This document shows, piece after piece, positions 26,757-35,231 of a stretch of DNA of 64,000 nt (position 1 is the first letter of the stretch; each line of letters begins with the position of its first letter). The notes below the pieces were generated by a model, which was given only the letters and a program-made list of their open reading frames with translations, did not search any database and was not told the DNA's origin. This stretch comes from Thalassobaculum sp. OXR-137 (lineage in GTDB: Bacteria; Pseudomonadota; Alphaproteobacteria; Thalassobaculales; Thalassobaculaceae). The stretch covers positions 3,704,001-3,768,000 of the forward strand of contig NZ_CP139715.1 of NCBI RefSeq assembly GCF_034377285.1. The letters run 5' to 3'. The translations under genes were made by a program, and so were the position numbers.

Positions 26757-28169
26757 ATGACGCCCGAGGAGTTCCGCCGGCACGCCCATTCCATGGTCGA
26801 CTGGATGGCGGATTTTCTGGAAGGGGTGGAGCAGTTCCCGGTCCGCGCCCAGACCCGGCCGGGAGAGATCGCCGCCCGGCTGCCCGACGCGCCGCCGGAG
26901 AAGGGCGAGGCGATGGAGACGATCTTCGCCGACTTCCAGCGCGACGTGCTGCCCGGCATCACCCATTGGCAGCATCCGCGCTTCTTCGCTTATTTCCCGG
27001 CCAATTCCAGCCCTCCCTCGGTCCTGGCCGAGATGCTGACGGCCACGCTCGGCGCCCAATGCATGCTGTGGCAGACCAGCCCGGCAGCGACGGAGATGGA
27101 GACCAAGGTCCTCGACTGGCTGCGCCAGATGGTCGGCATGCCGGAGGGCTTCACCGGGGTGATCCAGGACAGCGCCTCCAGCGCGATCCTCGCCGCCATC
27201 CTGACCGCGCGGGAGAAGGCGACCGGCTGGGGCGTGAACGCCGAGGGGTTGAAGGCGCATCCGCCCCTGGCCGTCTACACCTCCGAGCAGACCCATTCGG
27301 CGACCGAGAAGAACGTGAAGATCGCGGGCCTGGGTCTCGCCGGCTTCCGCAAGATCCCGGTGGACGAGACGTTCCGCCTGCGGGTGGACGCCCTGGAAAA
27401 AGCGATCGAGGCCGATCTTGCCGCCGGGATCCGGCCGGCCTGCGTGGTGGCGTCCGTCGGCGGGACCGGGGTGGGGGCGGTCGATCCGCTGCGGGCGATC
27501 GGCGAGCTGTGCCGGCGTCACGGCATCTTCCTGCATGTGGACGCCGCCTGGGCCGGCAGCGCGCTGGTCTGTCCCGAGCACCGCTGGATGTTCGACGGCA
27601 TCGAGCTGGCCGACAGCGTGGTCTTCAACCCGCACAAATGGCTGCTGACGAATTTCGATTGCTCGGCCCATTACGTGAAGGATCCGGACGCCCTGATCCG
27701 CACCTTTTCGATCCTGCCGGAGTTCCTGAAGAGCCGCGAGGCGGATGCGGTCATCGACTACCGCGACTGGGGCGTGCCGCTGGGGCGCCGGTTCCGGGCG
27801 CTGAAGCTGTGGTTCGTAATCCGCAGCTACGGGGTGGAGGGGCTGCAGGCGATCATCCGCGAACATGTGCGCCTGGGCGGGCTGTTCGCGGGCTGGGTCG
27901 AGGCCGATCCAGATTTCGAGATCATGGCACCGCCGGTGCTGTCGCTGATCAATTTCCGTTACCGCCCGCGCGGGGTGGACGACGAGGCCGAGCTGGACCA
28001 GCTGAACGAGGCGCTGCTGCACCGGATCAACGACGACGGCCGCATCTACCTGACCCAGAACCGGGTGGGTGGCCGCTACGTGATCCGCATGTCCATCGGC
28101 CAGACCCGCACCGAACAGCGCCACGTGGAAGAGGGCTGGGCGGTGATCCGGGAACTGGCGGGCGCGTGA
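26757..28169 (+). CDS. Aromatic-L-amino-acid decarboxylase family (group II PLP decarboxylase)
   Basis: A 470-residue PLP enzyme that looks full length for the DOPA/tryptophan/phenylalanine decarboxylase group. It has HPRFFAYFPANSS (residues 73-85, substrate pocket), the stacking His in YTSEQTHSATEKN (His180), the PLP-ring Asp in HVDAAWAGSAL (Asp262), and the Schiff-base Lys in NPHKWLLTNFDCSAHYV (Lys294). These align one-for-one with animal aromatic amino acid decarboxylase. It would form an aromatic amine such as tyramine, dopamine or tryptamine, with the exact substrate unknown. The ATG starts two bases after the nlpD stop, so the gene has been placed in tight coupling with a housekeeping operon. 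Confidence 0.9.
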   Translation: MTPEEFRRHAHSMVDWMADFLEGVEQFPVRAQTRPGEIAARLPDAPPEKGEAMETIFADFQRDVLPGITHWQHPRFFAYFPANSSPPSVLAEMLTATLGAQCMLWQTSPAATEMETKVLDWLRQMVGMPEGFTGVIQDSASSAILAAILTAREKATGWGVNAEGLKAHPPLAVYTSEQTHSATEKNVKIAGLGLAGFRKIPVDETFRLRVDALEKAIEADLAAGIRPACVVASVGGTGVGAVDPLRAIGELCRRHGIFLHVDAAWAGSALVCPEHRWMFDGIELADSVVFNPHKWLLTNFDCSAHYVKDPDALIRTFSILPEFLKSREADAVIDYRDWGVPLGRRFRALKLWFVIRSYGVEGLQAIIREHVRLGGLFAGWVEADPDFEIMAPPVLSLINFRYRPRGVDDEAELDQLNEALLHRINDDGRIYLTQNRVGGRYVIRMSIGQTRTEQRHVEEGWAVIRELAGA

Positions 28170-28181
28170 TTTCCAATACAT

Positions 28182-28268
28182 CCGACTTCCTGGACGGCCC
28201 GAAGGGCTGATCCAGGACCCTATGACTGGCGTCTCAGTTACGATCCTGGATCAGGTCCAGGAAGTCGG
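28182..28268. repeat. Two-step palindrome at a convergent junction (family B)
   Basis: A continuous 25-base arm at 28244-28268 pairs perfectly with two separate arms: 28207-28217 (CTGATCCAGGA) and 28182-28195 (CCGACTTCCTGGAC). The 11 bases between the two left arms would bulge out. It lies between the decarboxylase gene and the convergent lipoprotein gene and may terminate both transcripts. Confidence 0.88.
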
Positions 28269-28310
28269 TGATAGGGCGCGACTTGGCGGGAAGAGCAGAT
28301 CCCGCCCCCT

Positions 28311-29084
28311 TCAATAGTCCCGCGACCAGTGCATCATCGGCGGCGGGGGCAGGTTGGGGCCGTAGAGGCTCCACTGGGCCTCCACCACCGGCGCCGTCAC
28401 GCCGCCATAGGCCGCCAGGGCGCGGTCGACGATCTCCGGCTTGTACGGCGTCTGCTCCACGTTCAGCAGGTTGCTCGACCGGGTCCAGTCGAAGGCGAAA
28501 TGCCCCAGCGCGGTCACCTGACCGGCCGGCACGGTGATGATCCAGGCCTGGTTTTCCACCCCGCGCGGGCCGTTCTTGACCTGGAAGCGTTCGCCTTCGG
28601 TCACGGTGACCCGCTCGGTGCGCCAGCCGCCGTTCCAGCCATGATGGAACCAGTAGGGGTGCGGGCTGCGGCGATAGTCGTGATAGCCGAAGCCGCTGCG
28701 GTAGGACGGACGGTATTCCTCGCCGCGGGCGGTGACGATGGCCGCCTCGCTGATCAGGTAGCGGCCCGGCGCCACCAGCAGCACCGTCGCCGCGTCGTCG
28801 TTCGACACCTTGAAGCGGATCGGCAGCTCGCGGTCGCTGGAGGTCAGCAAGCGGTCGCTGCCGTCGGCCAATCGGGTGAAGGTGAGGGTGCCGTCGCGCT
28901 GTCCGGCGCTGATGCCGACCAGGACCAGGGCCCGCGGGTCGCCGGGGCCGAAGGCGATCTCCGGCGGCGCCACCTGGCGCCCGGCGCAGCCCGCCAGCAC
29001 CAGCAGCAGCGCCACCAGGGTAACGGCGAGAGCGGGGCGTCCGCCCAGGGGCAGGGTGCGGCGCGCTTGTATCGCGTGCGCCAT
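28311..29084 (-). CDS. Uncharacterised lipoprotein
   Basis: A 257-residue exported protein. The N-terminal hydrophobic stretch ends in LLLVLAGC, a good lipobox with the lipidated Cys at residue 33. The mature part is beta-rich, with a central aromatic and His-rich region (about 118-145, including YHDYRRSPHPYWFHHGWNGG) that could bind metal or saccharide, and ends in PPPPMMHWSRDY. I do not recognise the family. A Shine-Dalgarno AAGGAG precedes the ATG. It is convergent with the decarboxylase gene and upstream, on the same strand, of nothing obviously linked; lrgBA follow behind it in the minus direction. Confidence 0.72.
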   Translation of the reverse strand: MAHAIQARRTLPLGGRPALAVTLVALLLVLAGCAGRQVAPPEIAFGPGDPRALVLVGISAGQRDGTLTFTRLADGSDRLLTSSDRELPIRFKVSNDDAATVLLVAPGRYLISEAAIVTARGEEYRPSYRSGFGYHDYRRSPHPYWFHHGWNGGWRTERVTVTEGERFQVKNGPRGVENQAWIITVPAGQVTALGHFAFDWTRSSNLLNVEQTPYKPEIVDRALAAYGGVTAPVVEAQWSLYGPNLPPPPMMHWSRDY

Positions 29085-29161
29085 GGCGACGTCTCCTTAA
29101 TCCACCGGCAGGTATCGGATAACGCGGGAGCGCCCGATATCCGTCGCCGGTTATATGGGGA

Positions 29162-29878
29162 TCAGAACAACCATGCCCAGAGCAGGGGTAACAGGATCGC
29201 GGTCGCCAGCGCGTTCAGCCCCATGGCGAGCCCGGCGAAGGCGCCGGCGACCTCGTTGACCTGCATCGCGCGGGCGGTGCCGATGCCGTGGCCGCCGACC
29301 CCGATGGCCAGCCCCCGGGCGCGCCAGTCTCGGACCCGCAGCAGGTTCAGCAGGATCGGCCCCAGGGTGGCGCCGAGCACACCGGTGAGGATGACCAGCA
29401 CGGCGGTCAGGGACGGCAGGCCGCCCAGCTTCTCAGAAATACCCATGGCGATCGGCGTGGTCACCGATTTCGGCGCGATGGAGGCGACCACCTGCGGGCT
29501 CGCGCCCAGCGCCCAGGCGATGGCGGCGGCACTGCCGGCGGCCGACAGCGAGCCGAGGAGAAGCGCACTCAGGAGCGACACCACCGAACGCCGCACCCGC
29601 TCGATCTGGTTATACAGCGGGATGGCGAGCGCCACGGTCGCCGGCCCGAGCAGGAAATGGACGAATTGCGCGCCCTCGAAATAGGTCGCGTAGTCGGTAT
29701 CGGTGACCACCAGCACGGTCACCAGGATCAGCACGGCGATCAGCACCGGGTTCAGCAGCGGATGCAGGTTGAAGCGCCGGTACAGCCGCGCGCCGATCAG
29801 ATAGGCGACCAGGGTCAGCGTCAGGTGGAGCAGGGGGCTGGAGGAGAGATAGACCCAGATGCCGCCGAGATCGGTCAT
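29162..29878 (-). CDS. lrgB: LrgB/CidB-family membrane protein
   Basis: A 238-residue protein with about seven hydrophobic helices and the family stretches HFLLGPATVALAIPLYNQ, SVTTPIAMGISEKLGG and GVGGHGIGTARAMQ. LrgB works with LrgA in an antiholin-like system; in some bacteria LrgAB and relatives move pyruvate or other small acids across the inner membrane. Its ATG overlaps the lrgA stop by four bases, so the pair is translationally coupled. No murein hydrolase gene is adjacent. Confidence 0.9.
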   Translation of the reverse strand: MTDLGGIWVYLSSSPLLHLTLTLVAYLIGARLYRRFNLHPLLNPVLIAVLILVTVLVVTDTDYATYFEGAQFVHFLLGPATVALAIPLYNQIERVRRSVVSLLSALLLGSLSAAGSAAAIAWALGASPQVVASIAPKSVTTPIAMGISEKLGGLPSLTAVLVILTGVLGATLGPILLNLLRVRDWRARGLAIGVGGHGIGTARAMQVNEVAGAFAGLAMGLNALATAILLPLLWAWLF

Positions 29879-30237
29879 GGCGCATCCGATCCCTTGTTCC
29901 CGGTCAGCTTCTCGAAGCCGACCATGGCCAGGGCGGTGACCCCGACGGCGATCAGCGTGCTCAGCACCAGGGACACGCCGATCGGCAGCAAAGCGTCGCG
30001 GATCAGCGCGACATGCAGCAGAACCCCGGTGCCGGCGGGCACGAACAGCAGCGAGAGATTGGACAGCAGCCCGGTCGCGGTCTGCTGCAGCGGGGCGGGG
30101 ACTCCCCGACGGACGCAGAGACCGAGGAACAGCAGCACCATCCCGACCACCGGGCCGGGCACCGGGATTGCGAAATAGGCCACGATCACCTCGCCCACGA
30201 GCTGGCAGGCGAGCAGGAGGGTCAGGCTTTCGAGCAT
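29875..30237 (-). CDS. lrgA: LrgA/CidA-family membrane protein
   Basis: A 120-residue protein with four predicted transmembrane helices. The family core is VAYFAIPVPGPVVGMVLLFLGL and LSLLFVPAGTGVLLHV. It resembles phage holins in size and topology and is the obligate partner of LrgB, encoded directly downstream with a 4-nt overlap. The DUF815 ATPase gene lies 22 bp upstream on the same strand, so all three may form one transcript. Confidence 0.9.
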   Translation of the reverse strand: MLESLTLLLACQLVGEVIVAYFAIPVPGPVVGMVLLFLGLCVRRGVPAPLQQTATGLLSNLSLLFVPAGTGVLLHVALIRDALLPIGVSLVLSTLIAVGVTALAMVGFEKLTGNKGSDAP

Positions 30238-30259
30238 GGTCCCTCCCCGGGTGGGTGCG

Positions 30260-31120
30260 TCAGGCCACTTTCTTGCCGAATTCGCCGGCGAGGTCCTGGA
30301 TGAACTGCCAGGCGACGCGGCCTGACCGGGAGCCGCGGGTGACCGACCATTCGCGGGCGCGGGCGATCAGCTCGTCGCCGCTCAGCGGAATGTCGTAGGC
30401 CGCCACATAGCCCTCAATCATGGCGAAATAGGTGTCCTGGTCGCAGGTGTGGAAGCCGAGCCACAGCCCGAAGCGGTCGGACAGGGAGACCTTCTCCTCG
30501 ACCGCTTCCGACGGGTTGATCGCCGTGGAGCGCTCGTTCTCGATCATATCGCGGGCCATCAGGTGGCGCCGGTTGGAGGTGGCGTAGAACAGCACGTTGT
30601 CCGGCCGGCCCTCGATGCCCCCGTCCAGCACCGCCTTCAGCGACTTGTAGGCGTTGTCCTGATGGTCGAAGGACAGGTCGTCGCAGAACACGATGGCCCG
30701 GCGGTCCCCCTCGCGCAGCACGTTCAGCAGGCGCGGCAGGCTCTCCATGTCCTCGCGGTGCATCTCCACCAGGGCAAGCGCGCCGGGGGTCTCGGCGTTG
30801 ATCTCGGCATGGATCGCCTTGACCAGGGAGGACTTGCCCATGCCGCGGGCGCCCCAGAGCAGGGCGTTGTTGGCCGGGAAGCCCCTGGCGAAGCGCTGGG
30901 TGTTCTCCAGCAGGGTCTTGCGCTGCAGCTCCACGCCCTTGAGCAGGTTCATGTCGACCCGGTTGATCTTCTTGACCGGATCGAGACGGCCGTGCTCGGC
31001 ATTCCAGATGAAGCCGTCGGCGGCATGGATGTCGCTCGGCACCGGCGGCGGCGGCGCGAGGCGGTCCAGCGCGTCGGCGATGCGGGTCAGCAGGGCGTGG
31101 GTGTCGGCATCAAGGCTCAT
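30260..31120 (-). CDS. DUF815 family AAA+ ATPase
   Basis: A 286-residue P-loop ATPase. The Walker A is LLWGARGMGKSSLVKA (about residues 88-103), the Walker B is AIVFCDDLSFD, and sensor-like FYATSNRRHLM follows, as in the DUF815 family. The cellular role of the family is not established. In several alphaproteobacteria a gene of this type lies between the nlpD-like gene and yajC, and it does so here too, but separated from both by inserted genes. The open frame reaches 31201; the ATG at 31120 (MSLDADTHALL) gives the usual N-terminus. Confidence 0.88.
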   Translation of the reverse strand: MSLDADTHALLTRIADALDRLAPPPPVPSDIHAADGFIWNAEHGRLDPVKKINRVDMNLLKGVELQRKTLLENTQRFARGFPANNALLWGARGMGKSSLVKAIHAEINAETPGALALVEMHREDMESLPRLLNVLREGDRRAIVFCDDLSFDHQDNAYKSLKAVLDGGIEGRPDNVLFYATSNRRHLMARDMIENERSTAINPSEAVEEKVSLSDRFGLWLGFHTCDQDTYFAMIEGYVAAYDIPLSGDELIARAREWSVTRGSRSGRVAWQFIQDLAGEFGKKVA

Positions 31121-31309
31121 CGGTCGCGGTCCGGTTTGTGAAGGCCAGGGCGGCACCGATCGCGGCGCCAGACAGGCCCGCGCCGACGCCCCTGAAGGCA
31201 CCGGGGCGCGGCCGGAGATCCGACCATGCGCGCGCGGGAGCGCCGGACGTTACCGGCGCCCGCATCTACGGTCAATCGGACCTCTGCCGTGCAGCCATCT
31301 TTGGCCGGG

Positions 31310-34306
31310 CTAGAAGAAGCCGAACCAGCTCTCCTGTAGCTGGTCGGCCTGAACCCCGACGAGGCGGACGTAGAAGTCGTCGCCGAGGTTGATCTCGGTG
31401 TTGCCGTCGACGGTCCGCGCATTGGCAAGCAGTTCGGCAAAGGTGTCGATCTGCGTGCCGTTGGCGTTGGCCTGGATCTGGATCTGGTCGCCGGAGACGG
31501 CGTCGAAGTCGAGGATGACGTCGTAGCCGTTGTTCTGCTCGATCACGAACCGGTCCGCCCCGTCGCCACCGTAGAGATAATCGACGCCTTCGCCGCCATA
31601 GAGGCTGTCGTCGCCGGTACCGCCCGACAGAGTGTCGGCCGCGCCGTCCGTGCTGGCCTTGCCGCCGTAGAGCGCATCGTCGCCGTCGCCGCCGACGATG
31701 CTGTCATCGCCGGTGCCGCCATACAGGCCGTCATTGTCGGCGCCGCCGGCCAGGGTGTCGTTGCCGAAATTGCCGTACAGGATGTCCGACGCGGCATTGC
31801 CGTTGACCACGTCGTTGTCCTGTCCGCCATACAGGGTGTCGGTGCCCTGGCCGCCGAACATGGTGTCGTCGGCCTGGTTCCCGTACAGCACGTCGTCGGC
31901 GCCGTTGCCGTAGAGCACGTCGATGCCGCCGCCGCCGAAGGCGGTGTCGTTGTCGGCTCCGAGCTCGAGACGCTGGTTGTTCTCGTCGCCGGTCAGGAAG
32001 TTGCTGCCCAGGCCGCCGGCGACGGTCGCCGTCCCGATCACCGAGGCGAATTCGATATTGTCCAGATGGATCGTGGATCCGGTCGGCAGGGAGCGCATGT
32101 CGACGACGAACGCCTCCGTCTGACCGGTCCCGCCTGTGCCGGTCAGGAAGATCGGCGTTGCCAGGGTCGTGTCCGTTGTTGTCGGCACGATGGTGCGCAC
32201 ATCCAACGTCGCGCTGTCGCCCAGGCGGTTCAGATAGGTCTGGGCATGGGATGTCAGGACGCTTCCGTCCGGAGCTTGGCGCGAATCGATGGACTGGATC
32301 AGCGTGTCCAGGGCGGCGCTCTTGGTCTGGGCGACCTGCGGGCCCTCGGAGGTCACGGCCGTCAGACGAGGCAGGATGGCGGTGACGACGTTGCCGTTGT
32401 TACCGGTATTCTGTAGCAGCGCAGCGGTCGCGCCGGTGTTGCCGGTGTTGCTGAGGGTCTCGGCTTCAGTGAATGTCGCCACTGTCGGCGTGGCCGGTGT
32501 GATGACGACCGTGTTCGGGGTCGAGGTGTCGACGGTTCCGCCGCCCCCAGATCCGCCGGACGTCGCGGCCGCGGTATAGGTGATGGTGGTGTTAGTCCCG
32601 TCATAGGTGGCGCTGAAGGTGCCGGTGGTCGCGGTGATACCGGTCAGGGTGATTTCCTGCCCGCCGCCAAGGGAGAGCGTGCCCGACGTCGCGGTGCCGT
32701 TGAGAGACGAGAGGTCCGAACTCTTAATGACGATCTGATCCTCAGCCGAGAAGTCGCTGATCGTATCGCCGTTGAATTCGGAAGTATTCCCGAGGAAGAC
32801 GTCGGCGTCGGTGCCGCCGATGAGGAGGTCGACATCCGCTCCGCCGCTCATCGTATCGGCACCGGCGCCGCCCGAAAGCGTGTCGGCCTGCGCCATCCCG
32901 AGCAGAAGGTCGCTCCCCTCGCCACCCCGAATGACATCCGTGCCGCTGCCGCCGGAATGGGTGTCGTTGCCCTCGCCGCCATAGAGCGTGTCCGCACCGT
33001 CGCCGCCCGAGATCGTGTCGTCGCCCACACCGCCGGACAGGACGTCATCACCCTTCTGGCCCCAGATCCAGTCCTTGCCGGCGCCGCCACGGGCCACGTC
33101 GTTGCCGGAACTGCTCATCAGCGTATCGTTGCCGGCGCCGCCGGAGAGGGTGTCGTCGCCTTCGCCGCCGGATACCCCGTCGTTGCCGTCGCCGCCGAAC
33201 AGAGAGTCGTCGCCGGCCGCGCCATACAGGAAGTCGTTGTCGGCGCCGCCGTAGATGGTGTCAGCGCCGTCGCCGCCCGAGAGCGTGTCGTTGCCGCCGC
33301 CGCCGGAGATGACATCGTCGCCCGCTCTGCCGGAGACCGTGTCGTTGCCATCGCCGGTCGAGATCGTATCCGCCAGCGCGCCGCCAATGATCGTATCGCG
33401 GCCACCGCCCGTCGTGATCGCAAAGTGGCCGTCTGATTCGGCCGAGCCGTTCCAATTCACGTTCGAACTCGACGCGCTCGCGTCGACGGTGAGCGTGAGA
33501 CCGGTCGCAACAGAGGCATCGTTGGTGGTGATGGCCTGAACACCGGTGGTGATGTTGACCCGCTCGATATTGACGAGTGCCGTTGCGCCCAACGTCACCG
33601 TCTGCGCGGCAGAAATGGTCAGCGTGTCGTTGCCGGCGCCGCCGTCCAAAGAATCGTTCGGGTTCCAGCTGTTGGAGATTGACGCGATGAACTCGTCATC
33701 GCCGATACCCGGATTCAGGTTGTCGTCCGCGAGCGTCAGGTTGACCTGGGCCAGCAATCCCCGCCAGGCGGTCCGGGACGCCGGCGAAAAGGCGACGGCG
33801 ACGGACGAGTGATCGAAGGCGTTCCAATCGCCTCCCAGGACGGCCGACCCGACCGGGCCGGTGGCGGTGACCACCTGAACGCCCAGCCGCGCCGACAGGT
33901 GGTCGACGAACCGACGTCCCTCGGCCGCGGCGCCCAGCGAGCAGCCATAGATCATCACGGCCGCCGACGGATCCATTGCGTTGGCGATCGTGTCCAACGC
34001 AATGGATCCGTCGAGGGTCGCCGAGTCGATCCGCTCGCCGGCGAGATGCAGCGCGCCCGGCTCGCCATGGGCCAGCACATGCAGCCCCTGCAGACCGGTC
34101 TCTCTCGTCGCCAGATGGCGGGCGATCTGGCCGAGGCCATCGCCGGCCGCGCTCAGATACAGAATCTCGATCCCGTCTCTTGCACCGGCGAGCAACGCGC
34201 CGACGTCTTCAACCCCGGGATCGACCACGAGCAACTCGGACGCCTGGAGCGTCCCGGTGATCGATTCCTTGATGATCTCCGTCCCGGAGGTCGTCGTCGT
34301 GCTCAT
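31310..34306 (-). CDS. RTX calcium-binding protein with an N-terminal DUF4347 domain
   Basis: A 998-residue acidic protein. The N-terminal DUF4347 region (about 23-185) has LHVLAHGEPGALHLAG (His80-Gly81) and VMIYGCSLGAAAEGR (Gly121-Cys122), a His/Cys arrangement like that of caspase-fold domains. Two blocks of GGxGxDxLx nonapeptides follow (about 300-505 and 780-920), separated by a Thr/Gly-rich stretch. The C-terminus (GDQIQIQANANG to the final WFGFF) resembles a type I secretion signal, and there is no N-terminal signal peptide. It is therefore probably exported by a type I system encoded elsewhere. The ATG follows GGAG. It has its own AT-rich upstream region. Its function, adhesin or enzyme, is unknown. 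Confidence 0.88.
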   Translation of the reverse strand: MSTTTTSGTEIIKESITGTLQASELLVVDPGVEDVGALLAGARDGIEILYLSAAGDGLGQIARHLATRETGLQGLHVLAHGEPGALHLAGERIDSATLDGSIALDTIANAMDPSAAVMIYGCSLGAAAEGRRFVDHLSARLGVQVVTATGPVGSAVLGGDWNAFDHSSVAVAFSPASRTAWRGLLAQVNLTLADDNLNPGIGDDEFIASISNSWNPNDSLDGGAGNDTLTISAAQTVTLGATALVNIERVNITTGVQAITTNDASVATGLTLTVDASASSSNVNWNGSAESDGHFAITTGGGRDTIIGGALADTISTGDGNDTVSGRAGDDVISGGGGNDTLSGGDGADTIYGGADNDFLYGAAGDDSLFGGDGNDGVSGGEGDDTLSGGAGNDTLMSSSGNDVARGGAGKDWIWGQKGDDVLSGGVGDDTISGGDGADTLYGGEGNDTHSGGSGTDVIRGGEGSDLLLGMAQADTLSGGAGADTMSGGADVDLLIGGTDADVFLGNTSEFNGDTISDFSAEDQIVIKSSDLSSLNGTATSGTLSLGGGQEITLTGITATTGTFSATYDGTNTTITYTAAATSGGSGGGGTVDTSTPNTVVITPATPTVATFTEAETLSNTGNTGATAALLQNTGNNGNVVTAILPRLTAVTSEGPQVAQTKSAALDTLIQSIDSRQAPDGSVLTSHAQTYLNRLGDSATLDVRTIVPTTTDTTLATPIFLTGTGGTGQTEAFVVDMRSLPTGSTIHLDNIEFASVIGTATVAGGLGSNFLTGDENNQRLELGADNDTAFGGGGIDVLYGNGADDVLYGNQADDTMFGGQGTDTLYGGQDNDVVNGNAASDILYGNFGNDTLAGGADNDGLYGGTGDDSIVGGDGDDALYGGKASTDGAADTLSGGTGDDSLYGGEGVDYLYGGDGADRFVIEQNNGYDVILDFDAVSGDQIQIQANANGTQIDTFAELLANARTVDGNTEINLGDDFYVRLVGVQADQLQESWFGFF

Positions 34307-34759
34307 GCTGGTAACTCCATCGAACTCGATGCTGCGGTGAGGCTTTATCTGGGGGATATGAGTAAAATTCTTCTTAACCAGATCGGCAGTGTGATCGCAA
34401 TGTCGATCACTACCGTAACTGTCTGAACAAATTCCTAATTTTCCGGTTCAAAATTATTTGATTCCGGGAAAATCCACGACCGGCATAGGGGAAAAATAGC
34501 AAAGCGCCATCTCGCACATCTTTTCCGCTTAAATGATGGGGTTTTAGAGGGCTAAGGGGTGTGGGCGGGACGATCGACCCCCGCAGGCGTTGGTAATCTC
34601 GCCGAGCCATGCTTTCGATCGCGGGGCGGTCGGCCGGGGACCGGGTCCGGCGCCGCCGCGCCGTTGCATTTCATGCCTCCGTCGGTATAGTCCCGCCACT
34701 TCGCGCCCCCATATATGGCGGGATAAACGAGAGCGGATGCGGTCCGCGGGAGATTTCAC
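34307..34759. promoter_or_regulatory. Divergent intergenic region between the RTX gene and yajC
   Basis: A 453-bp gap. The half next to the RTX gene (about 34330-34540) is much more AT-rich than the surroundings and probably holds that gene's promoter. The half next to yajC is GC-rich. No gene is supported here. Confidence 0.55.
34691..34723. other. Stem-loop in the yajC leader
   Basis: An 8-bp perfect stem TCCCGCCA / TGGCGGGA with a 17-base loop, ending 36 bases before the yajC ATG. It could be part of a leader that controls the SecDF operon, or simply chance in a GC-rich stretch. Confidence 0.45.
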
Positions 34760-35185
34760 ATGCTCATTTCGACAGCTCACGCGCAGTCTCTCGGCGGCGG
34801 CGGTGGCGATTTCGTCATCCAGCTCCTGCCGTTGGTCCTGATCTTTGTGGTCTTCTACTTCCTGCTGATTCGCCCGCAGCAAAAGCGGATGAAGCAGCAC
34901 AAGGAAATGCTGGCGAACGTGCGCCGCGGCGACCGGATCGTCGGAAATGGCGGCCTGATGGGTACCGTGACCAAGGTCAGCGACGACGACGACACCCTGA
35001 CGGTGGAGATCGCCGAGGGTGTCCGCGTCCAGATGCTGCGCTCCATGCTGGCCGAGGTCCGCGGCAAGGGCGAGCCGGTCAGCAAGCCGCCGAAGAAGAA
35101 GGCTTCCAAGGCCGAGGACGAAGCCGCTCCGGCTGCCGCTAACCAGAGCGCGGTGACCGACGGGGACGAGACGGTCAAATCCTGA
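34760..35185 (+). CDS. yajC: Preprotein translocase subunit YajC
   Basis: A 141-residue single-pass membrane protein that associates with SecDF. A Gly-rich N-terminus precedes the helix (about 18-38, FVIQLLPLVLIFVVFYFLLI) and then RPQQKRMKQHKEMLANVRRGDRIV-type sequence (conserved RPQ-K-K and GD) and a small beta domain. The C-terminal 40 residues are Lys/Ala/Glu-rich and variable. First gene of yajC-secD-secF. Confidence 0.94.
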   Translation: MLISTAHAQSLGGGGGDFVIQLLPLVLIFVVFYFLLIRPQQKRMKQHKEMLANVRRGDRIVGNGGLMGTVTKVSDDDDTLTVEIAEGVRVQMLRSMLAEVRGKGEPVSKPPKKKASKAEDEAAPAAANQSAVTDGDETVKS

Positions 35186-35231
35186 TCCGCGTATCGACAG
35201 ATCCAGCCCGAGCCCGGCGGAGACCCTGCCC

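Noticed and set aside
31560-33410. Dense short repeats in the RTX gene considered as a CRISPR-like or satellite array
   Set aside because: The periodicity is 27 bases in frame and encodes GGxGxDxLx nonapeptides on the minus strand; it is protein repeat coding sequence.
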